Shown piece by piece: positions 45,817 to 54,790 of a stretch of 64,000 nucleotides of DNA. Numbering within the stretch: the first letter of the stretch is position 1; each line of letters opens with the position of its first letter. Origin of the DNA: an uncultured Eubacteriales bacterium (GTDB lineage: Bacteria; Bacillota; Clostridia; Peptostreptococcales; Anaerovoracaceae); contig CADADV010000008.1 of assembly GCA_902786815.1 (NCBI GenBank), positions 1 through 64,000 on the forward strand. Reading direction: 5' to 3'. Under the pieces are notes generated by a model. The model was not told the DNA's origin. It ran no database searches and saw nothing but the letters and a program-made list of their open reading frames with translations. Made by a program: the position numbers and the translations under genes.

Positions 45817-46377
45817 ATGATTTATGCAGGTGATTTCAGAAAAGGTATTACATTTGAGATCGACGGCGATCCACATGTCGTTCTTGATTTCCAGCACGTT
45901 AAGCCAGGCAAGGGAGCCGCTTTCGTAAGGACCAAGCACAAGAATATCCTGACAGGCGCCATCAAAGAAGAGTCCTTCAACCCGGACGCTAAGTTCCCGA
46001 AGGCTCATATCGAAACAAAGACCATGCAGTACCTTTATTCCGATGGGGAACTGTATTACTTCATGGATCCTGACACCTATGACCAGATCCCTCTTTCTGA
46101 GGACCAGGTCGAGGAAGCGATGAAGTATCTGAGAGAGAATGATGAAGCGACCATCAAGTTCTACAAGGGCAATGCTTTTCTCGTAGAAGCTCCGAACTTC
46201 GTCGATCTACTTGTTACTGAAACAGAACCGGGTGTCAAAGGTGATACTGCGACAAACGTCACCAAGGACGCGACCGTAGAAACAGGCGCAGTGATCAAAG
46301 TGCCGATCTTTATCGAAGAAGGTGAAAGAATCCAGATCGATACAAGAACAGGAGAATATTTAGGGAGATCTAAATAA
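45817..46377 (+). CDS. efp: Elongation factor P
   Basis: 186 residues, with the three beta-barrel domains of EF-P. The tip loop [11 protein letters not shown] carries Lys32, the residue that is modified in many bacteria. EF-P rescues ribosomes stalled at polyproline. GAAAGGCGAG lies before the ATG. The stop TAA overlaps the mltG ATG by one base. Confidence 0.97.
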   Translation: MIYAGDFRKGITFEIDGDPHVVLDFQHVKPGKGAAFVRTKHKNILTGAIKEESFNPDAKFPKAHIETKTMQYLYSDGELYYFMDPDTYDQIPLSEDQVEEAMKYLRENDEATIKFYKGNAFLVEAPNFVDLLVTETEPGVKGDTATNVTKDATVETGAVIKVPIFIEEGERIQIDTRTGEYLGRSK

Positions 46378-47441
46378 TGTCAAAAGTAAAAATCCTGATC
46401 CTCATACTGCTGATCATTGTATTGGGAATCGCAGCAGCGGTTTTCGCTTACTTCAATGGTCTCAAAGCAGTTGATCCGAAGGATAAAAATGAAATCACAG
46501 TCACTGTGATTGACGGCAGCGGCGCGAATTCCATCATTGAGCAGCTTGATGAAGCCGGTCTGATCAAGGATCCGCTGTTCGCCAAGATCAACGCCAGACT
46601 CACAGGCTATGATACACTTCAGGCAAACACATATGTCCTGAACAGGTCCATGAGTTTTCCGGAGATCATGAACGTCATCAATACAGGAGATTTCAATTAT
46701 ATCTCGAAGACTTCATTCCGGATCGCAGAAGGCGCCAGACTGACCCAGTGTGCAGAAGCCCTCGCTGATGTTTCCCAGTATTCCAGCAAGGAGATCATGG
46801 CCAAATGGGACAGCAAGGACTATGTCAATGAACTGATCGATAAGTACTGGTTCCTGACAAAGGACGTGCTGGGCGAGGACGTCATGCATCCTCTCGAAGG
46901 ATACTTGTTCCCTGACACTTATTTCATCACGGATGAGGATCCGTCTCTGGAGAGCATTACGGAACTGGCACTGGATGAGATGGATGAAGCCCTGACGGAA
47001 CGGAAGGCCGAAATCGAGAAATCAGATCTGTCGATCCACAAACTCCTGACGTTGGCTTCCATTGTCACGAAGGAAGGGTGCGCTACAGAGGAAGATGCCT
47101 CGCATATTGCAGGCGTCTTCATGAACCGGCTGAAGAGTGACATGTCACTCGGCAGCGATGTTACAGTCTGCTACATCTTCGACGAAGACAGAGTGGATCT
47201 CAAACAGTCGCAGCTGGATTCGGATTCTCCGTATAATGCCAGGAAAGTTTCCGGCTGGATTCCGGGACCAATATGCGCGGTACCGGACATTGCACTTGAC
47301 GGTGTGCTCAATTACATGGATACAGATGACCTGTTCTTCTATGCAGGTCCTGACGGAACCATATATTATGCCAAGACCAACGAAGAGCATTCAAAGAATG
47401 TGAACGCCCATCCTTGGACGGAGGAGGATCTGGAACAATAG
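46377..47441 (+). CDS. mltG: Endolytic transglycosylase MltG
   Basis: A 354-residue membrane-anchored protein with an N-terminal TM helix (about 4-25), a LysM-like segment, and the YceG domain with TLASIVTKEG (catalytic Glu233) and the substrate-groove segment LGSDVTVCYIF. It cleaves nascent glycan strands outside the membrane and sets their length. It is followed by trmR and a U32 gene, exactly the yrrL-yrrM-yrrO order of Bacillus. Confidence 0.93.
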   Translation: MSKVKILILILLIIVLGIAAAVFAYFNGLKAVDPKDKNEITVTVIDGSGANSIIEQLDEAGLIKDPLFAKINARLTGYDTLQANTYVLNRSMSFPEIMNVINTGDFNYISKTSFRIAEGARLTQCAEALADVSQYSSKEIMAKWDSKDYVNELIDKYWFLTKDVLGEDVMHPLEGYLFPDTYFITDEDPSLESITELALDEMDEALTERKAEIEKSDLSIHKLLTLASIVTKEGCATEEDASHIAGVFMNRLKSDMSLGSDVTVCYIFDEDRVDLKQSQLDSDSPYNARKVSGWIPGPICAVPDIALDGVLNYMDTDDLFFYAGPDGTIYYAKTNEEHSKNVNAHPWTEEDLEQ

Positions 47442-47466
47442 GGCCGGACCTTCAGATCCAGCAACT

Positions 47467-48129
47467 ATGAACATTACGAATGAAATCATTTCAGCGTACA
47501 TTGACAACCTTTACGTTAACGAGAACACAGACCTTGCGGAGCTGAGGAAATTTGCGGAAACGCACAATATTCCTGTGATCCGTAGAGATACGGAAAAGCT
47601 CCTCAAGGTGATTATGAAACTGAAACAGCCCGCTCGCGTACTGGAAATCGGTACTGCAGTGGGCTATTCTTCGTGTGTGTTCGCTGACTGCTGCGGATGC
47701 AGCGTGCTCAGCATTGAACTGGATGAGGAATCTGCCAAAGCAGCGCGGTCGAACATTGAAAACCTCGGGTTTTCCGGCCAGATCAAGGTGGTTTGCGGTG
47801 AAGCCGCAGCGGTGCTCAGAGGCCTTGATCCTGCGGCACCTTATGACTTGCTGTTTATCGACGCTGCCAAAAGCCATTACAGGGAATTCTGGGATCTGGC
47901 AATGCCGTACATGAGCAGGGATAGCATTGTGATCTGCGACAATGTTCTGCTGAAAGGAATGACAGCTTCCGATGAGTGCGTCACCAGACGCCGGGACTGG
48001 ACTTCTACCAGGAGAATGCGGGAGTTTATTGAATATATCAGCAGTCTTGACTATGCGGATACGACGATCGTGCCCATAGGCGACGGACTGTCGATCAGCA
48101 TCATTGAAAAAAACGGGTCGATAACCTGA
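47467..48129 (+). CDS. trmR: tRNA 5-hydroxyuridine O-methyltransferase (YrrM/TrmR)
   Basis: A 220-residue class I SAM methyltransferase of the caffeoyl-CoA OMT-like group, with VLEIGTAVGYSS (58-69), LLFIDAAKSHYREFW and CDNVLLKG. Position between mltG and a U32 gene matches Bacillus TrmR, which methylates ho5U34 to mo5U34 in tRNAs. Family identity is clear; the tRNA assignment rests on gene order and similarity. No good SD precedes the ATG. Confidence 0.85.
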   Translation: MNITNEIISAYIDNLYVNENTDLAELRKFAETHNIPVIRRDTEKLLKVIMKLKQPARVLEIGTAVGYSSCVFADCCGCSVLSIELDEESAKAARSNIENLGFSGQIKVVCGEAAAVLRGLDPAAPYDLLFIDAAKSHYREFWDLAMPYMSRDSIVICDNVLLKGMTASDECVTRRRDWTSTRRMREFIEYISSLDYADTTIVPIGDGLSISIIEKNGSIT

Positions 48130-48162
48130 GAAACAACAATAACCATAAACGAAAACAACCAT

Positions 48163-49386
48163 ATGAAAAGAGTCGAACTGCTGGCACCTGCCGGCGATTT
48201 CGAAAAACTGAAAATAGCGATCGAATACGGTGCCGACGCGGTCTATTTCGGCGGGGAGATGTTTTCCCTGCGGGCCGGAGCCGGCAATATGACCGTTGCG
48301 CAGATATATGAGGCGGTACGTTACGCACACGAACGGAACGTCCGCTGTCACCTGGCGCTCAACGTTTATGCGCATAATGAGGATATACTGCCTTTGCAGG
48401 AGTATCTTAAAGCAATCAGGGAAATCCCATTAGATGCATATATCGTTTCGGATCCGGCTGTCATGCAGCTGCTGCGCGAGGAAATCCCGGAAGCGGAGAT
48501 CCATCTTTCGACGCAGGCGAACATGACCAATTACGTGACAGCCAATTATTGGAGAAACCAGGGAGTGAAGCGCCTTGTGCTGGCCAGGGAACTGACGCTG
48601 GACGAGATCAGGCAGATCAGAGAGAACCTGCCTGCAGATACAGAGCTGGAGTCCTTCGTCCATGGCGCCATGTGCATCTCATACTCGGGGCGGTGCCTGC
48701 TGAGCAATTTCATGACGGGACGGGACGCCAACCGCGGCGCCTGCGCGCATCCCTGCAGATATAAGTACAGGCTGGAGGAGGAGAAACGCCCTGGCGAGTA
48801 CTGGCCTGTGGATGAAGATGACAGAGGAACGTACATATTCAACAGCAAAGACCTCTGTATGCTTGAACACCTGCCGGAACTGATCGGCGCCGGAATCGAT
48901 TCCTTCAAGATCGAAGGACGGATGAAGAGCATCTTCTATATTGCACATGTGATCAAGGCTTACCGTACGGCGATCGATGCGTATTATCAGGATCCGGAAG
49001 GGTATGTATACGATCCGGACTGGGCCCGGGAAATGTGCAAGGCCAGCCACCGTGAGTTTACAACCGGGTTTTACTTCAGGAAGCCAACAGGGGAGGATCA
49101 GGAGTACCTGACCAGCGATTATGTCCGCGAGTACAGTTTCGTCGGACTTGTGAAAGACTATGACACCGCAAGCGGTATCGCCACGGTCGAGCAGAGAAAC
49201 AAGATGGATCTTGGAGATACGATCGAAGTGTTCGGCCCTAAAGGCAGGTATTTCACGCAAAAGCTTGAATATATGACTGATGAGGAAGGGGAGCCGATAT
49301 GCAGCGCGCCGCACCCTCAGCAGATTCTTAAGATAAAGATGGCTCAGCCTGTGGCTGAGATGTTCATGCTCAGAAAGGAGAAATAA
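48163..49386 (+). CDS. trhP: U32 family protein, tRNA hydroxylation (TrhP/YrrO-like)
   Basis: A 407-residue peptidase-U32-family protein: ELLAPAGDFEKLKIAIEYG at the start, then the Cys-bearing signature MCISYSGRCLLSNF...GACAHPCR (Cys171, 178, 194, 198) and Cys232 in KDLCMLEHL, which in this family hold an Fe-S cluster. Despite the family name, members next to TrmR perform prephenate-dependent hydroxylation of U34 in tRNA (TrhP; YrrN-YrrO in Bacillus). Only one U32 gene is present here, where Bacillus has two. Confidence 0.85.
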   Translation: MKRVELLAPAGDFEKLKIAIEYGADAVYFGGEMFSLRAGAGNMTVAQIYEAVRYAHERNVRCHLALNVYAHNEDILPLQEYLKAIREIPLDAYIVSDPAVMQLLREEIPEAEIHLSTQANMTNYVTANYWRNQGVKRLVLARELTLDEIRQIRENLPADTELESFVHGAMCISYSGRCLLSNFMTGRDANRGACAHPCRYKYRLEEEKRPGEYWPVDEDDRGTYIFNSKDLCMLEHLPELIGAGIDSFKIEGRMKSIFYIAHVIKAYRTAIDAYYQDPEGYVYDPDWAREMCKASHREFTTGFYFRKPTGEDQEYLTSDYVREYSFVGLVKDYDTASGIATVEQRNKMDLGDTIEVFGPKGRYFTQKLEYMTDEEGEPICSAPHPQQILKIKMAQPVAEMFMLRKEK

Positions 49387-49389
49387 AAA

Positions 49390-50727
49390 ATGTCAGAAGG
49401 GCCGTATCTGCCCTTATGGGGTGTGGTTATAGCTCTGGCTCTTATACTGATCAACGGATGGTTCGCCGCGGCGAGAAAATCCATATCAGAAGCCAATAAA
49501 GTGAAAATAAGGGAACTTGCGGATGACGGAAACAATCGGGCTGCGCGGGCATTGCCGATCATGGAGGATCCTCCGATTTACAAACTGTCACTGAGGGTCA
49601 TGAACGTGCTGATCTACATGCTCTACTGCATCGTCTGCATGGTCTATCTGGGGATTCCCCTGTATATGCGTCTCGCGGTACTCTGGGAAGCAGAAACCGC
49701 AGCACAGATCGTCGTATTTCTGATCGTGCTGTTTGTATCTCTGATCTTCCTGATGTCCCTTGGCGAGATGCTGCCTAGAAGAATCGCCATGCAGCATGCT
49801 GAAGGCGTCGTCATGTCAACATCGTCCAGCATCAAAGTACTGACCGCGGTCCTGAAGCCGGTCACTGTCTGTATCGCCGGGTTGGCGATCCTGTTTCTTA
49901 AACTGTTCCGGCAGAGGGCAGATCTGAACGATAACGAATATTCTGAAGAAGATATCGTGGAAATGCTGGAAGCAGGCCAGGAGAGCGGTGAATTAAAAGA
50001 AGAAGGCAAGAAGATGATCACAGGCGTATTTGCTTTCGACGATATTCTCGCATATGAGATCATGACGCCGCGTACGGATGTTTTTGCAATCGACATCAAT
50101 GACGAGCCGTCAGAATACATCGATGAGCTTATGAGCCTGAAGTATTCCAGGATCCCGGTGTATGAAGATGACAGCGACAATATCATCGGTATCCTGAATA
50201 TGAAGGACTATCTGATCCAGGCCAGGGAACTCGGCTTCGACAATGTGGATATCCGTGAGATCCTGCGCACGCCGTATTTCGTCCCGGAGACGAAGAACAT
50301 CGATTCGCTGTTCTTCGAGCTGCAGAAAACAAAGCAGCAGATCGCCGTTCTGATCGATGAATACGGCGGATTCTGCGGTATTGTCACCATGGAAGACATC
50401 ATCGAAGAGGTCATGGGAGAAATCGATGACGAATACGATGAAGAAGAGCAGGAACTGACGAAGATCGGTGAATATCTCTACATGATCGAAGGCAGCATGG
50501 ACCTGAACGACATCAATGAAGAACTGGGCACAAACCTCGAATCTGAAGATTCGGAAACCATAGGCGGCCTTATCATCGACATGTTCGGCGAAATCCCGGA
50601 TGAGGACGATATCGGTAAGGAAGTCTTCATCGATAATGTCGTCTTCACCATCAATTCGGTCAAAGACAGACGTATCGAAAAGGTTATCATGAAAATCAAC
50701 ATAGAAGAGGATAAGGAACGGGAATAA
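49390..50727 (+). CDS. CNNM/HlyC-CorC-type membrane protein with CBS domains
   Basis: 445 residues. An N-terminal DUF21 membrane domain with about four helices (LWGVVIALALILINGWFAA; VFLIVLFVSLIFLMSLGEMLPRR) is followed by a cytosolic CBS pair with MTPRTDVFAIDIND and IPVYEDDSDNIIGILNMKD, the FGGIVTMEDIIEEVMGEI-type segment (here FCGIVTMEDII), and a C-terminal CorC/HlyC domain. Members export Mg2+ or Co2+; the old name hemolysin is misleading. It starts 3 nt after the U32 gene and ends overlapping the next ATG by one base. Confidence 0.9.
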   Translation: MSEGPYLPLWGVVIALALILINGWFAAARKSISEANKVKIRELADDGNNRAARALPIMEDPPIYKLSLRVMNVLIYMLYCIVCMVYLGIPLYMRLAVLWEAETAAQIVVFLIVLFVSLIFLMSLGEMLPRRIAMQHAEGVVMSTSSSIKVLTAVLKPVTVCIAGLAILFLKLFRQRADLNDNEYSEEDIVEMLEAGQESGELKEEGKKMITGVFAFDDILAYEIMTPRTDVFAIDINDEPSEYIDELMSLKYSRIPVYEDDSDNIIGILNMKDYLIQARELGFDNVDIREILRTPYFVPETKNIDSLFFELQKTKQQIAVLIDEYGGFCGIVTMEDIIEEVMGEIDDEYDEEEQELTKIGEYLYMIEGSMDLNDINEELGTNLESEDSETIGGLIIDMFGEIPDEDDIGKEVFIDNVVFTINSVKDRRIEKVIMKINIEEDKERE

Positions 50728-51077
50728 TGGCAGCAGATAATGAAGTCTTAACAGTATCTGACGATGTGCTGGCTGTCTGCGCGATCAACGCCACCCTTAA
50801 GACAGAAGGCGTGGCAGAAATGGCCGGCGGTATCCAGAATATTATCAGCAAAAGCATCCGCGGCAAGGAACTGGTCGCCAAAGGCGCCAAGGTCACGCGG
50901 AACAATGAAAACATCGAGATCGATCTACATGTTATCGTTTCTTACGGCTGCAAGATCCCGCAGGTCGCCTGGGACATCCAGGAAAATGTGAAAAAAGAGA
51001 TCCGCAGCATGACCAATATGAAACTTAACGCAGTGAACATCCATGTGGAGGGGGTAAAACGAGATGACCAGGAATGA
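50727..51077 (+). CDS. Asp23/Gls24 family envelope stress protein
   Basis: A 116-residue soluble protein of the Asp23/Gls24 (YloU/YqhY) family, with VLAVCAINATLKTEGVAEMAGG and VNIHVEGVKR. YqhY sits next to nusB and accB/accC in Bacillus; here the gene lies directly before nusB with a 14-nt overlap, so a YqhY-type role at the envelope or in lipid metabolism control is likelier than a stress-only role. Confidence 0.88.
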   Translation: MAADNEVLTVSDDVLAVCAINATLKTEGVAEMAGGIQNIISKSIRGKELVAKGAKVTRNNENIEIDLHVIVSYGCKIPQVAWDIQENVKKEIRSMTNMKLNAVNIHVEGVKRDDQE

Positions 51078-51459
51078 AGCCCGTGAGATCATGATGCAGA
51101 TTCTCTATGAGCTGGATGCGACGAAGGCTTTGGATGCTGAGAAAGCAGTCAGCCTTGCAGAAGACAGACTCCCGGGAGACCATGCGGTCCGCGGAGGTAA
51201 GCTGCTGTCCGAAATCGCAGGCAGCATCGACGACATAGATGCAGATATCAACCGGTGTGCATCCAAATGGAAAACAAGCAGGATGCCAAAGGTCGATCTG
51301 GCAATCATGCGGCTGGCGTGCGGTGAATTGAGATTCTGCGATGATATTCCTGAAGCAGTCACTGTCAATGAAGCCATCAATATGGCGAAAAAATACAGTA
51401 CTGAGAACTCTGCAAGGTTCATACACGGAGTGCTCGGAGCCATCACGAAGGGCAAATAA
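51064..51459 (+). CDS. nusB: Transcription antitermination factor NusB
   Basis: A 131-residue all-helical NusB: MTRNEAREIMMQILYELD at the start and DIPEAVTVNEAINMAKKYS...SARFIHGVLGAI at the end. With NusE it binds boxA in rRNA leaders. The start lies 14 nt inside the upstream gene, preceded by GGAGGGG. Confidence 0.94.
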   Translation: MTRNEAREIMMQILYELDATKALDAEKAVSLAEDRLPGDHAVRGGKLLSEIAGSIDDIDADINRCASKWKTSRMPKVDLAIMRLACGELRFCDDIPEAVTVNEAINMAKKYSTENSARFIHGVLGAITKGK

Positions 51460-51460
51460 G

Positions 51461-52477
51461 ATGCGCTGCATTCTCGGACTGGACACCAGCAACTATAAGA
51501 CTTCGCTAGCGCTGATCAGCGAAGATGAGACAATTGCTGATTTGCGTCAGTTCCTGAAGGTTCGGGAAGGAGAGCGCGGACTCAGGCAATCCGAAGCCCT
51601 GTTCCAGCATGTACAGAATCTTCCGGAACTGTTTGCACAGCTGCGCAGCAGCTTGGGCAGCAATTTTGATATTACTATTGACGGCGTTGCTTATTCAACC
51701 AGACCGAGGGCTGTCACGGGATCATACATGCCGTGTTTTACGGCAGGCGCATCCCAGGCCGCCTCGATCTCTTCGGCGATTGATGTCCCGGCAGTGGGGT
51801 TTTCCCATCAGGAAGGGCATATCGAAGCATCTGTCGCATCATTTGATAAGCGCCCCGAGGGGGATTTTCTGGCATGCCATTTTTCCGGCGGCACCTGTGA
51901 AGTGCTGTTCGTCAGACAGAAGGAACATCAGCCACACTGCGCAGATACATTCTGCAGGTGCGACGGCGAGCGGGCGTTCTATGATATCGATATCATAGGC
52001 GGGACCAGAGATATTTCCTACGGACAGGTCCTGGACAGGGCAGGCGTTATGCTGGGACTGCCGTTTCCATGCGGGCAGGCTCTCGATGAACAGGCCTTGT
52101 CCGCTGGCAGCAATACAAATGTGCTCACCGGGATCAAGGCAAAAGATGCGTTCGTGCATCTCTCGGGCTTTGACACGCAGCTCAGAAACAGGCTTGCGGA
52201 TGCAAAAGCAGGAACACTGAAAACAGAGGAACTGATCAGAGAAGCCTTCATCCGGATCTCTGATTCGATTGTGAAGATGCTACGCCAGAGTGCGGAACAG
52301 ACAGATCAGACAGCAATATATATGTCGGGAGGCGTCTCGTCCAGCCGCTTTCTGAAAGAGCATGTTACGAAGCAGCTGCGGCGGGATGGAATCGATGTGT
52401 ATTTCACATCTCCGGAACTGTCTTCCGACAACGCAGTCGGTACGGCGCTTCTTGGCAGGAGATATCTATGGGGCTGA
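51461..52477 (+). CDS. TsaD/Kae1-family paralog of unknown role
   Basis: A 338-residue ASKHA-fold protein resembling TsaD: CILGLDTSNYKTSLAL at the start, the metal-type HxxxH as HQEGH (His116, His120) and a late MSGGVSSSRFL in place of TsaD's GGVAAN. It lacks TsaD's full SVHHLEAH-type context and its gene lies between nusB and xseA, not with tsaB/tsaE, so it is probably the divergent Clostridia paralog, often called an O-sialoglycoprotein endopeptidase, rather than the t6A enzyme. The start is ATG 51461, 1 nt after the nusB stop; the C-terminus overlaps xseA by 10 nt. Confidence 0.8.
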   Translation: MRCILGLDTSNYKTSLALISEDETIADLRQFLKVREGERGLRQSEALFQHVQNLPELFAQLRSSLGSNFDITIDGVAYSTRPRAVTGSYMPCFTAGASQAASISSAIDVPAVGFSHQEGHIEASVASFDKRPEGDFLACHFSGGTCEVLFVRQKEHQPHCADTFCRCDGERAFYDIDIIGGTRDISYGQVLDRAGVMLGLPFPCGQALDEQALSAGSNTNVLTGIKAKDAFVHLSGFDTQLRNRLADAKAGTLKTEELIREAFIRISDSIVKMLRQSAEQTDQTAIYMSGGVSSSRFLKEHVTKQLRRDGIDVYFTSPELSSDNAVGTALLGRRYLWG

Positions 52478-53679
52478 ATCCAATAAGAGTAGGACAACTG
52501 AACAGCTACATCGGAAGGATCCTGAAGACAGATCCGATCCTGGGGAATGTTTCTGTGATCGGCGAGATCAGCAACCTGACATTTCACAAGTCCGGTCATG
52601 TGTTTTTCTCGCTGAAGGAAGAAAACAGCAGACTGAAATGTTTCCTTTCGTCATGGAATCTGGAAAAGATAACATGTCCGCTGGAAGAGGGTATGGAGGT
52701 CGTCGCCAACGGTTATATTTCCGTATTTGAGCGGGACGGCGTTTACAACCTGAATGTCCGTGACATCGAGGCCAACGGAATCGGGCAGCTTGCCGTCGCT
52801 TTCGAAAAACTCAAGGCAAAACTCGAAAAAGAAGGTCTGTTCGCACCGGAAAGCAAGAAACCGCTTCCTTCGTTTCCTTCGAATGTCGCAGTCGTAACAT
52901 CCGAGACCGGTGCGGCCGTCAGGGATATCATTAAAACAATTACAAATAAAAATGATTATGTAAACATATTGATTTGCCCGGTTCTGGTACAGGGACCGGC
53001 AGCCGCACGTGACATCTCAGCGGCAATAGATATGATCAATGCGGAATACAGTGATATTGACGTCATCATAACCGGACGCGGAGGCGGTTCTATGGAAGAA
53101 CTGTGGGCCTTTAACGAGGAAATCGTAGCCCGCAGCATATTTGCTTCAAAAATCCCTGTGATCTCCGCGGTTGGTCATGAAACGGATTTTACCATTGCTG
53201 ATTTCACGGCTGATTTCAGAGCGGCGACACCGACTGCTGCTGCAGAAATGGCGGTTCCTGACACGAAGGAACTCAAGAGGTATCTGCAGGATCTGCAGCA
53301 GTCACTTGCAGACAGTCTGAACCGGAATCTGGATCTTCAGCAGACAAGACTCCGCGCCCTGGATCCGAATGCCTTTGCAAAAGGAATCGCCGATAAAATC
53401 GCTTATGAACAGCTGAACGCTGACCGGATCCTGGAAGGCATGGAAGAGAGTCTGCAGCACAGGATCACGTCATTAAGGGAACGCGTTGAGCACCTGGGGA
53501 CTCTGATCAGCGCTTCCGACCCAAAGGCGATCCTGGCCCGCGGATACAGCGTTGTTACTGATGAGAACGGAAGTATCATCAGCAGTGCAGACGAGCTCAG
53601 CATAGGACAGAATGTAACGATCGAAACCGGCCGGGGAAGCGCAGATGCCCGGATCACCCAAGTAGAGCAAGGAGGATGA
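52468..53679 (+). CDS. xseA: Exodeoxyribonuclease VII large subunit
   Basis: A 403-residue XseA with an OB-fold start (VGQLNSYIGRILKTDPIL, VIGEISNLTFHKSGHVFFSLK), the catalytic-region VTSETGAAVRDI and GRGGGSMEELWAFN...PVISAVGHETDFTIADF, and a C-terminal helical domain ending KAILARGYSVV. With XseB it degrades single-stranded DNA. The start overlaps the preceding gene by 10 nt; xseB follows after 4 nt. Confidence 0.95.
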   Translation: MGLNPIRVGQLNSYIGRILKTDPILGNVSVIGEISNLTFHKSGHVFFSLKEENSRLKCFLSSWNLEKITCPLEEGMEVVANGYISVFERDGVYNLNVRDIEANGIGQLAVAFEKLKAKLEKEGLFAPESKKPLPSFPSNVAVVTSETGAAVRDIIKTITNKNDYVNILICPVLVQGPAAARDISAAIDMINAEYSDIDVIITGRGGGSMEELWAFNEEIVARSIFASKIPVISAVGHETDFTIADFTADFRAATPTAAAEMAVPDTKELKRYLQDLQQSLADSLNRNLDLQQTRLRALDPNAFAKGIADKIAYEQLNADRILEGMEESLQHRITSLRERVEHLGTLISASDPKAILARGYSVVTDENGSIISSADELSIGQNVTIETGRGSADARITQVEQGG

Positions 53680-53683
53680 ATAC

Positions 53684-53875
53684 ATGACTGAAAAGAAACC
53701 TTCCTTTGAAGAATCCCTCAAGCGTCTTGAGGCAGCATCGGAAAAACTGAAATCGCCTGAGACATCCCTGGAGGATGCTATTAAGAATTACGAAAAAGGC
53801 CTGCAGGCGTACAAAGAATGTGCGAAGATCCTGGAGGAAGCCCAGCAGAAAGTCGAGGTACTGACTAATGATTGA
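53684..53875 (+). CDS. xseB: Exodeoxyribonuclease VII small subunit
   Basis: A 63-residue helical protein with the XseB signature FEESLKRLEAASEKLKSPE and ending YKECAKILEEAQQKVEVL. Several copies bind one XseA. GGAGG at the xseA stop serves as its SD; the last 8 nt overlap ispA. Confidence 0.93.
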   Translation: MTEKKPSFEESLKRLEAASEKLKSPETSLEDAIKNYEKGLQAYKECAKILEEAQQKVEVLTND

Positions 53876-54764
53876 GAGAACATTTGATGAATACAGAAGA
53901 CTGTTTGAAGAGCATCTCATGGATTTCATCCCGGACATCGACCAGAAGAGCATCACCCTGTACGACTCGATGAGATACAGCCTGACCGCCGGCGGCAAAC
54001 GAATCAGACCGGTACTGCTGATGGCTGCCTGTGAATTCTGCGGCGGCAAAGCGGAAGAAGCTCTTCCTTACGCCTGCGCCATTGAGTATATCCACACATA
54101 TTCCCTCATCCATGACGACATGCCCTGCATGGACGATGATGAGCTGAGAAGAGGTGTTCCGACAAACCATATGGTCTATGGGGATGCCGTGGCGACGCTT
54201 GCAGGGGACGGGCTGCAGTCGGCGGCCTACGAGGCCATGCAGCGGGATATGCTCCTGTATTTCGATAACTTCGACGCTCTCAAAAGCAGGATCAGAGCAG
54301 CCTATGAGATCGTCAAGGGTGCCGGTGTCACCGGTATGGTTGCCGGGCAGATCGCAGATGTGGAAGCAGAGAACAAACGGTGTTCAAAAGAACTCCTGGA
54401 CTACATACATATCACAAAAACCGCTGATATGATCATAGGCGCGGTGAGAGCCGGCGCCAGACTTGGATCCTGCAGCGACGAGGAACTGGAGAACCTTACA
54501 GTTTATGCGGAGAACCTCGGGCTGGCCTTCCAGGTTTGCGATGACATTCTGGATGTCGAAGGCGATCAGGATCTGCTGGGTAAGGAAACCGGGCATGACG
54601 AAGCCAACAGTAAGGCGACTTATCCGGCTCTCTACGGACTGGATGAATCAAAGAAGAAACTTCGTGAACTGACTGACGCGGCGAAGGAAGCCCTGGCAGA
54701 GTACTATGACAACGCCGAACTTTTCGTCAGCCTGGCGGAGATGCTGGCGTCCAGGGTATATTGA
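53868..54764 (+). CDS. ispA: Polyprenyl (farnesyl/geranylgeranyl) diphosphate synthase
   Basis: A 298-residue trans-prenyltransferase. First Asp-rich motif HDDMPCMDDDELRRG (Asp83-Asp91) after YIHTYSLIHDD, second motif CDDILDVEGD near 223, and GGKRIRPVL near 42. The CxxxE-less spacing of the first motif is typical of bacterial FPP synthase. It condenses IPP with DMAPP/GPP; product length is not certain. It feeds the same pathway as dxs, which follows. Confidence 0.93.
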   Translation: MIERTFDEYRRLFEEHLMDFIPDIDQKSITLYDSMRYSLTAGGKRIRPVLLMAACEFCGGKAEEALPYACAIEYIHTYSLIHDDMPCMDDDELRRGVPTNHMVYGDAVATLAGDGLQSAAYEAMQRDMLLYFDNFDALKSRIRAAYEIVKGAGVTGMVAGQIADVEAENKRCSKELLDYIHITKTADMIIGAVRAGARLGSCSDEELENLTVYAENLGLAFQVCDDILDVEGDQDLLGKETGHDEANSKATYPALYGLDESKKKLRELTDAAKEALAEYYDNAELFVSLAEMLASRVY

Positions 54765-54790
54765 GGCAAAACGGGTATAGGATAATCGAT

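Noticed and set aside
54761..54790. TTG start for dxs overlapping the ispA stop
   Set aside because: There is no Shine-Dalgarno before it, and the family length and AGGAT spacing favour the ATG at 54791, though coupling cannot be excluded.
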